From Welwitschia mirabilis (lineage: Eukaryota > Gnetophyta > Gnetopsida > Welwitschiales), in assembly GCA_051453625.1 (NCBI GenBank), contig JBOZIK010000001.1:239690975-239754974 (forward strand): 64,000 nt of DNA. The letters run 5' to 3'. The notes beneath the pieces were generated by a model. The model was not told the origin of the DNA and did no database searches. It worked only from the letters and a program-made list of their open reading frames with translations. This document shows, one piece after another, positions 25,141-37,869 of this stretch (position 1 is the stretch's first letter; every line of letters begins with the position of its first letter). Both the position numbers and the translations under genes were made by a program.

Positions 25141-26270
25141 AATCAAAGTTCAATCTAGAAAAATTTTTTATTTAGATTTTGGTGAATGATAAGACACAAA
25201 AAGATCAACAATAGATTACTTACGTTTTTGAGCTCTTATCTCATCTTCTAGAAATCCAAGTAAGAAAGAATAGCAACAAATCCATTACAAAGGGAAATAA
25301 TTTATTTATTTTAAAACAAGTAAGGTATTATGAATGTGGAAATTATTGGAAATATTTAGACCTCACCCAAAAAATTTCAACATATTTGTATGTGAATAAT
25401 TAATTAGTTATCCACATGATGAAAAATCTAATACTTCATAATTGCATAAGTCATATTTAAACAAAGGTTTACATGACATATGAACTTGCTCAAAATGGAC
25501 TTATTGAAGTGTAACATGTTCTAACTTTAGAACAAGTTATAGATAGTTAGATTAAGCCTCTTTGATAAGTCAAGTTTGAACAGTTTAGAGATCATATAAA
25601 TTTAAGCAACACGTTCTCTCAGAGAATTTTCTTTTGCATGATGGACTAGCTAGTAATTAAGGATACCTTAGCCACTTGATTTATAGGTTTAGATATCTCT
25701 CTGGGGACTTCCATTTATTAAATAAATCAATATATTTGTGTGTCTATATCTATATGTGTATGTTTAGATGTCTTAGGCTCTTTGATATTTACACAAATCC
25801 TCTAAACTTACAAGGAAGATTGAAAATCTTACTGTACATTATAGTCAAACTAGATTATGTTGAAAACATGTATAATAGGCATGGTTAAATTAATATAGTG
25901 GCACATCCCAAAAAATAATGATTCAAATGCATTAATATAATGCATTAATGCATCCATTTAGGTCCATAGTTGTCACTTTTGGTAGGCATCCTTTGGCATG
26001 CATTCTTGCATTCATTTTGAATAATTTGGTGAATATTGGGTAATACTTCTTGTAATAGAGGCATTTTTACTTAGCTAATAAATATTTGTAATTAGTTTTT
26101 AATATTTCTTGTCTCTTTTTGCTTTTCATGAATCAAGATAACTAATATGACCTTTAACCAATAGATAGTACTAGAGGATATGAAGCACACTTTAACCTAG
26201 CTTTAGATCCATAAAGTAACTATAAATCCTACTAGTTTATAATATGTAGTAATAAACTGATATCATTTTA
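25141..26270 (+). pseudogene. Probable copia RNase H and 3' end, badly decayed
   Basis: Sequence is collinear with copy 2 (34790-35870). Some words fit a copia 3' part (a stretch like ERIATNPLQREI near 25265-25300), and the segment from about 25655 resembles the region after the copia RNase H at 38690-38760 (the phrase gccacttgat/gggacttccattt against ggtcacataggcctca/ggacgccacattcc). No frame is open for long, apart from 70 codons at 25676-25888 that look like chance. Confidence 0.4.
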
Positions 26271-27480
26271 TAATTCCTTAATGAATAATATTCAAGAATA
26301 TTTTAAGAAATATGCCTTAGTTGCCAAGACAAAGGCTAGTAGTCTTAAAATAAAAACTAGAGTTTTCAGTTGTAATACAAGCTAGCCTAATTGTCATTCT
26401 TTCACAAGGATTACAAGGGAATTTCAAGGATTACAATCATTCATTTACAAAAAATAAAATAATTTAAAATAGAATAAAATATACTTAAAAGAAGATGGGA
26501 AAATAATAGATAAAAACTTCTCCTCTAAAGTATTTTAAATAATCATTTATGAGAGAAACAATCAAGTTAGTCTAACTAAAGAAAAACACAAGAATCAATA
26601 TTATTTCCTTAGATCAAAATGAGGGATCATTGTGCAAAAAAGTGTTTATAAGAAAGATTATTTACTACAAATCTCAAATGTCATGAGTACAACTAAAAAA
26701 ACTTTTGATATCAAAACAATATCACCATCATTCAGAGATGAATCATCTTAATAACGTAGTATAGAAAATAAGAAGCATGAAAATGTTATAGACCTAACAT
26801 ACCAATCATCTAGCTTAATAAACCTTAGCAAAAGGTTGAAAGAATCCAACTCAAGTACGTAAATGAGAAAATAACATTTGAAATGAATATTTCAATGGAA
26901 GTAATCATACAATTAACCAACATTGCAAATACTACTGTAAACAACAATTAGGTAATCCTTCATCGTGTTAGTAGAAGCCATAATGGGATCAATGAAAAAT
27001 GATAGAAATGAAGGAACAAATGCTAGTTAAAAATAGAGGTAATGCTAACATGAATAAGAGCTTGATTAGATAACATCTAACCCTTGATGGAGGTTGTTCT
27101 TTTTATATCCTTGAGGGTAAGGCTTTACATGCTAGTTGATTTTCTTCATACATTAAGATTAATTTAATCTAACAAAAGCATCGCTTAATCATTAAGATTA
27201 ATTAAGTTAATCCTTGTTATGCATTTCCTTTTTTTTTGGCATTTAATTAACTTTAATCAGTTTATATTAATTTAAAGTTCAATAGGTAATTTTTATTCTA
27301 GCTTTTGCAAGACCCATCATGCTTTAAAACATTAGTAGCATCATGGATGTAATGGTGACAACATGTTTGAAATCTAGATATTTAGCCAATGTCTAAAGAA
27401 TATAGTGTGACTTTTATACTAAATATCAAGTAACAATCTTAATAAATAATTAGGATCAAAGGCCAACTAGTAAAAAAAAA
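26271..27480 (+). pseudogene. Unrecognised ORF remnant and A-rich end of block Y1
   Basis: A readable stretch at about 26285-26460 gives NNIQEYFKKYALVAKTKA, then KIKTRVFSCNTS and FTRITREFQGLQSF. Copy 2 keeps the same reading open for 69 codons (35875-36084), so this is a real former coding region. I do not recognise the family; a retroelement gag or LINE ORF is possible from context. Further downstream frames are broken. The block stops at 27480 in a run of A residues, right against the truncated start of the second gypsy block. Confidence 0.45.
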
Positions 27481-28469
27481 TATAGGTTCTATGCTTGCCC
27501 CGCATGGAATTTGCCTGTGAATATCTAGTGCACTGAATCCCAGGAAAGACACCATTTCAAGTTGCATTTCAATTCAATCCAAAAATGCCTGATGAAGTTG
27601 GGAGATATCTTAGGATAGTAATGTTACCACTGATTTGAAGCACCATATAAGCAGCTTTTACAGATCAAGTGTAATGAAGGATAGGATGTGGACATAACAA
27701 TGTTAAGAACAAGGAACAAGTAGATTAGAAGCAAGAAAAAAACTAGAGATGAAGTTCTCATTTACTTATTAAAGAAGAAGTTCCCAAGACTAAGGATAGA
27801 CAACCTAATGAGACATAGAGTTAGGCATATTATAGTGACAAAGTAGTTTGGTAAAAATGTTTTTTGAGTCATTTCTAAAGCACATTAAGATTTTTCCTAT
27901 CTTTAACATTACTAAAAATTAACATACTAGGACATAAAGCTAGAAAGGTAAAGTGTCTTGGATACTTTGATGAATATCTAATCAAGTTTAGAAGTGAATA
28001 AGTTAAAGATGCCTAGTGGAGATAAGATATGGATCTTAGCAATCTTAAAAAAAAGCTACTCTTCTAAAGATAACTATTGCATCCTCCTTACCTATCTAAC
28101 TACATCAGATTCCATCATTGCTTGGCTTTCTTATTGTGTAGGAGGAGTTACATGACACCACCACGCATCTGTCCTCATAAACTATTGATGCATATGATAG
28201 TTAACATGGGTGAGAAGTGGAAGTTTATCATCTTTCTATATCAATCATAATGCGTTTTCGTCATCTATGACATAAGAGTGCCCTCACAAGAATCATATAA
28301 GGAAATAAAGTGTTGAGCTGTAGGTGATAGCAAGTTATAGTAAATAATCCCACATGGATTGAAACAAGAACGAAAGTAAAAAATATAAACGAGGGTGCTC
28401 TACCACCAAAGTGCCTCAGCATTTTGAATTGGATGTGGTATCAATTGCATCAAATGGTATTAGAGGTGA

Positions 28470-28755
28470 TGAAGTATCATGTCATAAGTGATGGTAAGTC
28501 ATAGTAAATAATCTCACATGGGTTGGGACAAGATACTATTTCATTCATTTAATCATTTATCTAATATTTAGTCATGGCCAAGCTGAAACAAAACCAATAT
28601 CTCTTCAATGAAAAAGTATAATGCCATAAGTAATGGCAAGTAATAGTAAATAATTCTACATGGATTGGGACATGATACCATTTCATTCATTCAATCATTT
28701 ATTTGATATTCAGTGATGGACAAGATGAAACAAAACCAATGTCTCTTCAATGGAA
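28470..28755. repeat. Tandem duplication of about 141 bp in the gypsy leader
   Basis: Two units follow one another: one begins agtatcatgtcataagtgat near 28474 and the next agtataatgccataagtaat near 28615. Both continue through the cccacatggattggga LTR-tail words to gaaacaaaaccaat and ctcttcaatg. Copy X1 has a single unit at 2321-2460, so this duplication arose after the block was copied. Confidence 0.8.
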
Positions 28756-29929
28756 GTTGAAAATGATGACAAACAACAATGACTTCTACCAACTTGATAG
28801 TTGAGTAGAAACAAAATCCAATATCTCTTCAACACAAGCTGAAAAACAAGTTTAGTGGCTTCATTAACATAAAAAGAAGCATCATCAAGTGATGCACAAT
28901 GATAACTTCCACCAACCTAATGATCAAGAAGTAACAAAACCCAATATCTTTTTAATGAAACCTAATTAACAAGTTTAATGGCTTAATTAACATAAAAAGA
29001 AGTAGCATCAAGTGATAAACAATGATGACTTCTACCAACTTGGGTCACAACAGGAAGATGCTTGTAGGAATTGCTTTAATCCTAAAATTAAAAAAACTCT
29101 TAGTCATTATAAATGGTAGTTTACATTTACAAAAGAAGGTCATCTTAATTTTGGAAAATGGCTTTCTCAAATAAAGAGAAAGGATGTGCATCCATCTACT
29201 CAAGGAGAAGTTTAGGAATTTTTGTTGGGTTGTTTTAATTCCAAAAGTACATTTACACAGAGAGATTTCATAAGAGCTTAGCAAAGATAATGATACAAAA
29301 ACTAAAAGGATAATGCCAAGAAATGCATTCCATCATGGAGAGTGGTACTTTTATAATGAAAGAAAGGATTAATTAAGATGGGACTCTAATTGTTCCTCCT
29401 AGATCTCATAAAAAATCTGAGATTTCAAGTGAATACATTAACATAGAAATTCTAAACCAACCACATGGAGATCTAAATGATAATCACCACTAGAAGAAAG
29501 GCCCATAGCATACATTATTGAGAAGTTAAATGATACTAAAAAGTGATATACCACATATGAGTATGATTTCTATTTTAGAATCCATGCTTTCTATAAATAG
29601 AGACACTACTTGCTATCAAAGGAATTTATTCTGCAAATAGATCATTAAGTCTTAGAAAATACTAATTCCCAAACTAGGATTAGTAAGTTCATGTTTTCTC
29701 AATGGATTAAGGACTTGTAGGAATTTACTTATACCTTGAGTATGTAAAAGGATCCATCAACAAGGTAGTTGACACACTTAGTCATTGATGTGGAGTTATT
29801 ATTTGTATTACTAATAAAGTGTTTTAGCTTTCATAGGTGGAATATACTATTGACCTAGATTTTGGAATAATTTAAAGGAAGTTGTAGAGTGAATAAGTAG
29901 AACCAGAATACTATCACTTAATAAATGGA

Positions 29930-30960
29930 TATAAGGCAATTCAACTACGTATACCAATTAGAAGCCTACAAGAATGATTAATTAAAGAAAAGCATGCAAA
30001 TGACATGGCAGTACATGTTGGATATGATAAGACCTTGGAATTGGTAAGTAACTAATATTTCTAGCCTACTTCAAAAAAGCAAGTTGAAACATTTACATAA
30101 TGATGTACTATTTGCCTATTAGCAAAAGGAACACAGTGAAAATTAGATTTGTATTATCCATTACCAATACTAAAAGACCCATGAAGAAGTGTTAGCATCA
30201 AATTTTTGGTTGGTTTTCCTAATATCAAATATGGATTTTATGCCATTTTTATTATGGTGGATCAGTATAGTAAAATGGCATATGTTATACCATATAATAA
30301 AAAAATTGATGCATCTCATGTAATCAAGCTTTTCTTCTAAGAAATCATGAGGTTTCATGAATTTCCTAATGACATCATTTCAGATAGAGATATCTATTTT
30401 ATAGGGCATTTTTGGAGAATACTACGGTGACTAGTAAGAATAGATTTTAATTCTATCACAACACCACCTCCATAGATAGATGGCCAAATAGAAGTTGTTA
30501 ATAGGAGTCTTAATAATCTTTTATGATGCTTGTGTTCAGAGAAACTGCAAACGTGGGATGAGATGTTACATTGTAGAGTTTGCATACAACAACTCTATAA
30601 AGAAGGGCACAGGTAGAACTCCTTTTATAATAGTATTCAGATGCCATTCTAGGACCCTAGATGAGATTAGCAGAGTTATTTATTATTATCAAGAAGTAAC
30701 CGATAAGGATATGTTAATGTGACATATTCATTACCATGTACATAACTTTGTACATTATTCATATGGATTGATGAAGACATATGCAGACCATGGATGGTAG
30801 GATATTAGCTTTAGCCTAGGTGACTTAGTCTTGATTAAGATAAGAAAGGAGAATCTTCCTAGTTTATGCATGAAGAAGATCAAGAATAGAAAGGCGGGTG
30901 TACTTAAAGTAATTCAACAAATTGGAAATAATGCCTATAAAGTGAAACTTCCAAAATAAC
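29930..30960 (+). pseudogene. Gypsy integrase remnant, copy in block X2
   Basis: The zinc-binding N-terminal region is better kept than in copy 1: EKHANDMAVHVGYDKTLELV near 29985-30045. The core follows: IKYGFYAIFIMVDQYSKMAY at about 30222-30285, IDASHVIKLFF, RFHEFPNDIISDRD with the catalytic Asp, then DGQIEVVNRSLNNLL at 30475-30525, which keeps the DGQxExxNR signature including the catalytic Glu. A frame change leads to VEFAYNNSIKKGTGRTPF at 30570-30630. Stops in several places make it non-functional. Comparison with 3500-4575 shows which stops are private to each copy. Confidence 0.82.
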
Positions 30961-31833
30961 TAAAGAGAGGATACCTTTAATATAAAAGATCTTGTAGCCT
31001 ATAGAGATTATGAACATGGACAGATGATAAACTTTATTGAAATCTTTTAGCAAATGAAACCCTTACACCAAGATAACAAAATCTTCTAAGATGTTTTGAT
31101 GATTACATTGTAGACCAACCCAACATGGATGCAGTTGTAGGAGTTATGGCAAATTCAAGGAGATGAATTTAACACAGGAGCTTCACCATTTAAAAAAATA
31201 ATAAATGCTAGCATAATTTATTTTATTTTAGAATATAATTAATTTAGGGATTTCTAGAATCTTTAATAATTTTCAAAAAGTTCTAGAACATTTATTTTTC
31301 TAAACTAAACTAATAGTTATCTAAAGAGGTATGACCTTTAAAAAGAAAGTACTTTATTCCTATAAATATAAGAAGTACTTTATTCTTATAAATAGCAATT
31401 GTTGGCCCCCATAATCTAATTTGTATCAATCATTTTAGAGCAAGTAGATCACTAGTAATGTGGAGCTCGAGAGTGATCTCAATGTTAAGGTGGGTTGGTT
31501 GATGTAAGAGCACCCATGCAAGAGTAACAGAAGGAGATAAAGTATTAAGACATAGGTGACTATAAGTAATATAGAACAATCCCACATGGATTGAAACAAG
31601 AATGGAAGTAAAAAATATAAACAAGAGTGCCCTACCACCAAAGTACCTTAGCATTTTAGGTTGAATGGGGTATTGGCAACATTAATCTTAAGGAATAGAG
31701 TTGGTGATTTCATTTGTGTTATCATCTTATTCCATCCAAATCTAGAGTACTATATGATGCACAACCTTCCTTTCTCCTATTAATTCTCTAAATAAATCAA
31801 AGCAACTCATGGAATAATAAAATGATATTGTTA

Positions 31834-31933
31834 NNNNNNNNNNNNNNNNNNNNNNNNNNNNNNNNNNNNNNNNNNNNNNNNNNNNNNNNNNNNNNNNNNN
31901 NNNNNNNNNNNNNNNNNNNNNNNNNNNNNNNNN
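31834..31933. other. Assembly gap, 100 N
   Basis: A 100-base placeholder lying exactly between the end of block X2 and the start of block Y2. The true junction is therefore not visible, and the missing piece probably includes the 192-bp tandem unit found after X1 and the first 700 bases of the LINE. Confidence 0.99.
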
Positions 31934-33100
31934 TCTCTCTCCAACTATATTTGAATTATTTATTGATGGACTCGAAGTTTGGATGCAAAAGCTACTAGCT
32001 CAATATGTAATCACAACTAAAGATAGTCATGTTAGACATTATCTATATGCTAATGATGTTTTAATTGCAGACTCAAAATATGAACTACAACAAATCCTTA
32101 ACACTCTCAATGGATTTTCCTAGTATTTAGAAATGAAATTCTATGTACAAAAACACATGGTCATGGTGTGTGGCACACATAATAATGAATGTAATTTTAC
32201 TATAAGCAATAAGCACTTGGATATAATGTTCTCTTATAAACATCCTGGCATAAAAATCTCATGCAATTACAAATGAGACAAATGCATTTCTAGAAGAGTT
32301 TAAGTGAAAGAAAATCCATTTTCATCTTAAAAAGAAAATGTAGAAAGGAATACATATCATCTTGGAAAATTCAAAAGCAACTCTATCATGCTATTTTCCA
32401 ACCAATTATTCTTTACAAATGTGTTGTTAGAGGGTCCTAATCTAATAAATAAATACTAGAAATAAAGAAAGAAATTTAGAAGTTATTCGTATTAGAGGAA
32501 TTCAAAAGTGAAGAGATAGACATAATACGATATTATGCTACTTAATGCAAAGATGATTCCCTTAGCAGTTGAATCTATTTGTCAATTTATAGCATACAGT
32601 CATAATATTTTTAAAGTCACAACAGATAAATACTCAAAAAGAGTGATGTTAGTAACTCGGGATAAAGAATGGTTTTGTGTCAGATTTCTATGGCTTAATA
32701 AATCACGTACTCAATAGAGCATTTTCTATTGTGATTGTAAATAAGTTCACAAGATTATGACACAAAAGGTGCTCTAGAATCCTTAGGAGAACACAAAAGG
32801 AAAGAAATATTTCTACCTAAACAGCATCAGAAGAGGTTTTAATATAAAGCAAAACTATTTAATAGTTCCTATTCCTCAACATTTGTGATGAATTATCAGC
32901 AGAGAAAGCATGGGTTTTCCTATAATATCCTTCACTTAAGCACATAAGATACATGTGAAATATTATAATTACCAATCTAAAGGTTTTATGTCAAAATGTA
33001 CAAAGAATACTTAGAAACTATGTTGATTTTGTTTTCAAATCTTATTGCATGTACATTTTTCAATAGATCATTAGTGTCTATGAACATAATAAAATTTTGA
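31934..33100 (+). pseudogene. LINE reverse transcriptase remnant, copy 2 (collinear form)
   Basis: The frame reads SPTIFELFIDGLEVWMQKLL from 31940, then LYANDVLIADSKYELQQILN (the YADD box is YAND), NGFS, YLEMKFYVQKHMVMVCGTHN, NECNFTISNKHLDIMFSYKH, then PGIKISCNYK and DKCISRRV. This is the normal order of the RT palm end and thumb in plant LINEs (K-MVCG, YKYLGI). It continues into MLLNAKMIPLAVESICQFIA, HNIFKVTTDKYSKRVMLVTR and DKEWFCVRFLWLNKS at 32535-32717. The 5' part is hidden by the gap. This copy shows that the inverted segment in copy 1 is the derived state. Confidence 0.85.
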
Positions 33101-33429
33101 TTTTAGTTTTAGCATGAAACATTAAATAATTATTCCAAACACATCGTGGTATAATGATAGAGCTAAATGAATGAATCCTATGCTTCTTGAGATGGTAAGA
33201 GTAATACCCATCTACAAGAAAAAGCACATTATAACTTGTGAACAAACTATGAATTTAGTATTTAATACTTAAAACTACTTAGGTCATGATAACTGTGCAC
33301 ACGCTAAATTATAAAGGGATTCCACTAGATAAATGTGAGAAAAGATTCTAGCGTCTAGTGAGGAAGTTAATCCTTTCAATGTAGTGTCGTAGTAGAAAAT
33401 TAAGAGTCATCTCCCTATTAGCTTTATCA

Positions 33430-34830
33430 GTTTTCTTTTCTCATGAAGGAGGACAAAATCAAGAATTGGGATGATATTAAAAAGGTTAATCTCCTATATG
33501 AAAACAATCATTTTAGTAGCTATGCTAAAGGTTTTTGTTGGATACACTCTTGAGATGAATGGTGAAACCATGAGCATATCCGTAAATACTTTCCTACGTC
33601 ATGGGCATTATGAAGCCTATAAAGTTTATAAGGAGATTCACTCAAATGAAGCAAGCAAATCTAGTACTTACAATAGGATGTTCATTAAGAAAGGGAGGAA
33701 AAAAGAAGGATCAATATAATATTTATTTCATTTATTGTTTAAAACCAATCAAGTGTAAGGATTTAAATGAATATCTAAAATGGTGAGATGTTATGTACAT
33801 AGAATATGAAGCATTGATCAAAAATGTAGCAAGGAAACTCATAGCTTTACCTCTTCACAATAAAGTGATAGGGAAAAATTGGTTTTCAAAAAAAAAGGTA
33901 TAAAGTAGATGCAATAGTTAACAAGTGTAAGGCAAAATTAGTAGCAAAACAAAACTCTTTACACCTCTAGCTAAGTTGCAGATAATTTGGATGTTGGTTT
34001 CTTTGCTGGCTCATAAAGGAAGGAAGATACATTAGCTTGATGTAAAAACTACATTTCTAAATTAAAATCTTGCAAAGGCATTATAAATGATTCAGATAGA
34101 AGGTTTCAAGTTAAAAGAACGTAAGTATAAGCTGGGAAAATCCAAGTCTTTATATAGTTTAAAGCAGACATCAAGTTCTTGGTACATTAAGATGAAGTAA
34201 AGCTTAATGGAATAGAAATTTAAAATGTATGACAACTAGGATACACATGTGACTTTGTTTATAAATCATTTAAAGAGTAGGATTACATATCTTATTATAT
34301 TTGTGAATAACATTTTAGTAAGTGGAGATCATAAAAAGGGCATTCTAAATGTAAAGAAATATATGGTCAAACAATTTAATATCATCAATCTTGAATCGAT
34401 GAAATAATATCTAAGTGTGGAAATACTTCAAGAGAATGAAATGTTTTCATTATGTCAATATAAATATGTTGATGAGATATTGGATTACTTTGGAATATGT
34501 GATGCAAATACAGTTACAACTTTAATGGAGCAAAATCTTAATGTTGACTACAGATGAAAACTCTCAAAATGCAAATGAAACTCTTTACCACAGATTGGTT
34601 GGAAACATGGTATATATCATCAATATTTAATGTGATGGATCATATGTAAACAAAATATTAACAAAGTACATGACGAAGCCCAAGAAAATCCATTTCCACT
34701 CAATCCTAAAACCCTTTATTACCTTTAAAAAACTTACAATGTTAGTTTAAAGTATAAATAAAATGAAAGTCCAACCTAGAAAAATTTTTGATTTAGATTT
34801 TGGTGAATGCTAAAACACAAGGAGATCAAC
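33430..34830 (+). pseudogene. Ty1/copia reverse transcriptase remnant, copy 2
   Basis: Collinear with 23850-25140 but less deleted. The upstream small frame (KNWDDIKKVNLLYENNHFSS) is interrupted near 33525. RT is readable as ARKLIALPLHNKVIGKNWF at about 33825-33885, CKAKLVAKQ, LDVKTTFLN, IEGFKLKE, KSLYSLKQTSSSWY near 34150, THVTLFINHLK, and ITYLIIFVNNILVSGDHKKG at 34282-34345. The last is the YVDD box region with VDD changed to VNN, so the catalytic residues are gone. It continues VKQFNIINLES (normally F-MKDLG), YLSVEILQENEMFSLCQYKY and DEILDYFGICDANTVTTLME, which is the standard copia RT end. Confidence 0.85.
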
Positions 34831-37092
34831 AATAGGTTACTTAATTTTTTGAGATCTTGTCTCATCTTCTTGAAATCCAAGTAAGAAAGAATAGTAACAA
34901 ATTCATTACAAAGGAAAAATAATTTATTTCTTTTAAAACAAGTAAGGTATTATGAATGTGGAGATCATTGGAAACATTTAGACCTCACCCAGAAAATTCC
35001 AAAAAAGTTGTATGTGAATAATCAATTAGTTATCCACATGATGAAAAATCTAATACTTCATAATTCCATAAGTCATATTCAAACAAAGGTTTACATGATA
35101 TATGAAGTTGCTCAAAATGGACTTATTAAAGTGTAACATGTTCTAACATTAGAACAAGTTATAGATAGTTAGATTAAGCCTCTTAGATAAGTCAAGTTTG
35201 AATAGTTTAGAGATCACATAAATTTAAGCAGCACATTCTCTTAGAGAATTTTTCTTCTGCATGATGGAGTAGCTGGTAATTTAAGGCCACCTTAGCCACT
35301 TGATATATAGGTTGATACGTCTCTCTAGGGACTCCCATTTCTTAAACAAATCAATATATTTGTGTGTTTATATCTGTATGTACATGTTTATGTATCTTAG
35401 TCTCTTCGATATTTACACAAATCCTCTAAACTTACAAGGGAGATTGAAAATCTTGGTGTACATTGTAATCACATAAGATTATGTTGAAAACATGTACAAT
35501 ATGCATGGTTGAATTAATATGATAGAATATCTCAAAAAAATGATGATTCAAATGCATTAATATGATGCATGAATGCACCCATCTAGGTCCATATTAGGCA
35601 TCCTTTGGCAAGCATTCTTGCATTCATTTTGAATAATTTGTTGTGGAATATTGAGTTATACTTCTTGTAACAGAGGCATTTTTACTCAGCTAATAAATAT
35701 TTCTAATTGATTTTTAATATTTCTCGTTTCTTTCTACTTTTCATTAATCAAGATAACTAACATGACCTCCAACTAATAGATACTACTACAGGATATGAAG
35801 CACACTTTAACCTCGCTTTACAAGATCCATAAAGTAACTGTAAATTCTACTACTTTACGATATGTAGTAATAAATTGATATCATTTTATGAGTGCTTGAT
35901 GAATAATATTCAAGGATATCTTAAGAAATATGCCTTAATGGCCAAGATAAAAGTTAGTAATATTAAAATAAAAACTAGGGTTTTCAGTTGTAATATAAGC
36001 AAGCCTAATTTTCATTCTTTCACAAGGATCACAAGGGAATTTCAAGGCTTACAATCATTCCTTCACAAAAGACAAAATAATTAAAAACAGAGTAAAGTAT
36101 ACTTAAAAGGAGATGTAAAAATAATAGATAATAACTTCTCCTCCAAAGAATTCCAAATAATCATTTATAAGAGAAACAATCAAGTTAGTCTAACTAAAGG
36201 AAACCACAAGAATTAGTATTATTTCCTTAACCCAAAATGAGAGATCATTGCGCAACGAAGTGTTTTATAAGAAAGATTACTTTCTACAAATCTCAAATGT
36301 CATGAGCACAACTAAAAAATCTTTTGATATCAAAACAATATCATCAACGTTTAGAGATGAATCATCTTAACAATGCAATGTAGAAAATAAAAAGCATGAA
36401 AATGTTATAGACCTAACATACCAATCATCTAGCTTAAAAAACCTTAGCCAAAGGTTGAAAGAATCAAACTCAAGTACATAAATGAGAAAATAATATTTGA
36501 AGTGAATATTTCAATGCAAGTAAACATACACTTAACCGACAATGCAGATACTATTGCAAACAACAATTAGGTAAGCCTTCATCATGTTAGTAGAAGCCAT
36601 AATGGGATCAATGAAAAATGACCTAAAAATGCTAGTAGAAAATCAAGGCAATGCCAACATGAAGAAAAGGGTGATTGGATGACATCTAAACCTGGATGGA
36701 GGTTGTTCTTTTATATCCTTGGTGCTAGGGCTTTACATGCTAGTTGACTTTCTTCATACATTAAGGTTGATTGAATCTAACTAAAGCATCGCTTAATCAT
36801 TAAGATTAATCAAGTCGATCCTTGTTGCGACTTTCCTAATTTTTTGGCATTTAATTAACTTTAATCCATCTCTGTCAATTTAAAGTTCAATGGGTAATTT
36901 TTATTCTAGCTTTTGCAAGACCCACCATGCTTCAAAATGTTGGTAGCACCGTGGATCTAATGATGACAACATTTTGTTTGCAATCTAGATATTTAGCCAA
37001 ACTCCAAACAATATATCATGACTTGTATATTAAATATTAGGTAACAACCTTCATAAATAATTAGGATCAAAGGCCAACTAGTAAAAAAAAAA
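34831..37092 (+). pseudogene. Remaining part of block Y2, ending in poly(A)
   Basis: Collinear with 25141-27480. It holds the decayed copia 3' part, the unrecognised 69-codon frame at 35875-36084 (NNIQGYLKKYALMAKIKVSN, FTRITREFQGLQSFLHKRQN) and further broken sequence. The block ends at 37080-37094 with caactagt followed by 13 A residues, the same position where Y1 ends with nine. Sequence beyond the A run differs between the copies. Confidence 0.55.
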
Positions 37093-37094
37093 AA

Positions 37095-37860
37095 ATTGAT
37101 TGCCAAAGATGGCATTTGTAGCCTCAAAACAATTAATTCACTAAAATTTAAGGGACAAAATTGTTAAAAGTAAACTGTTAAAAAGTATTTCCCTCAAAAT
37201 CCCACTCCTTTTAAAGAAGGCATCTCCAAAGTTTTCCCTGAGGGGTATTCCCATGTTAAGAGGGAAATTGCTAACGCATAATAAGTCATACACCAAGGTC
37301 CTACCCTCTAAGCTCAAGTAATGTCATTTTAACTAGCTTTAATCATGTTTTATCTCACTTAAAATTCTTGTGACACATGACACCATCTTGTTCATTCACC
37401 TAAGAATTAGTTTAGTTTAGTAAATAAAGCCAACTTGTTTGGTTGCTTTTCCATCTCATTTACACACCTTCGATTCTGTTGAATTACCAATTAATCTTGT
37501 AGATTTATCAATTCAATTTTTAATTTAGTTTAGGCAGATTTCATTTAAGCATATTTCTCTAATTTGTCTTCCATTCTTTCCACTTAGCTCTAGCATGAAC
37601 TTCACCATAAATTCAAGCAAGCTTTATCATTTTGAAATTAATGAATAAGTGATTAGTTTGCTATTCTAATATTATCTTCCTCCACTGTGTTTTGACATGT
37701 TTTGACAAGTTATACTAAGGTGATCAGGTGATCGATAATTTAATCATTGGAGAAGATGAATAGAGAATTGTAAAAGTGATGAAAGACCTTGCAAAGTGAT
37801 TTGAAATCACAAATTTCTGATTAATATAATGCCATCTCTATGTGGAAGTGACTAAAGCAA
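37095..37860. other. AT-rich DNA with no recognised gene
   Basis: This stretch lies between the end of block Y2 and the next copia piece. A word tgttttgaca is repeated near 37688-37710. Nothing else can be supported. Confidence 0.4.
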
Positions 37861-37869
37861 GTAATCAAA

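Larger units (their letters stand above)
27484..31833 (+). repeat. Block X2: second copy of 1244-5445 (gypsy cluster)
   Basis: The block begins ttctatgcttgccccgcatg, matching ttctgtgctcgccccgcacg at 1241-1260, and stays collinear to the gap, where aaatgatattgtta matches the base just before 5449. By eye the copies agree at roughly nine of ten positions, with indels. Many differences are C/T or G/A. It contains in order: a chromodomain remnant (27925-28070), LTR tail, primer-binding site (28455-28465), the gag-like repeats, RNase H, integrase and a 3' LTR-like end (31205-31690). Its left end is a truncation: nothing matching 1-1243 is present. Confidence 0.92.
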
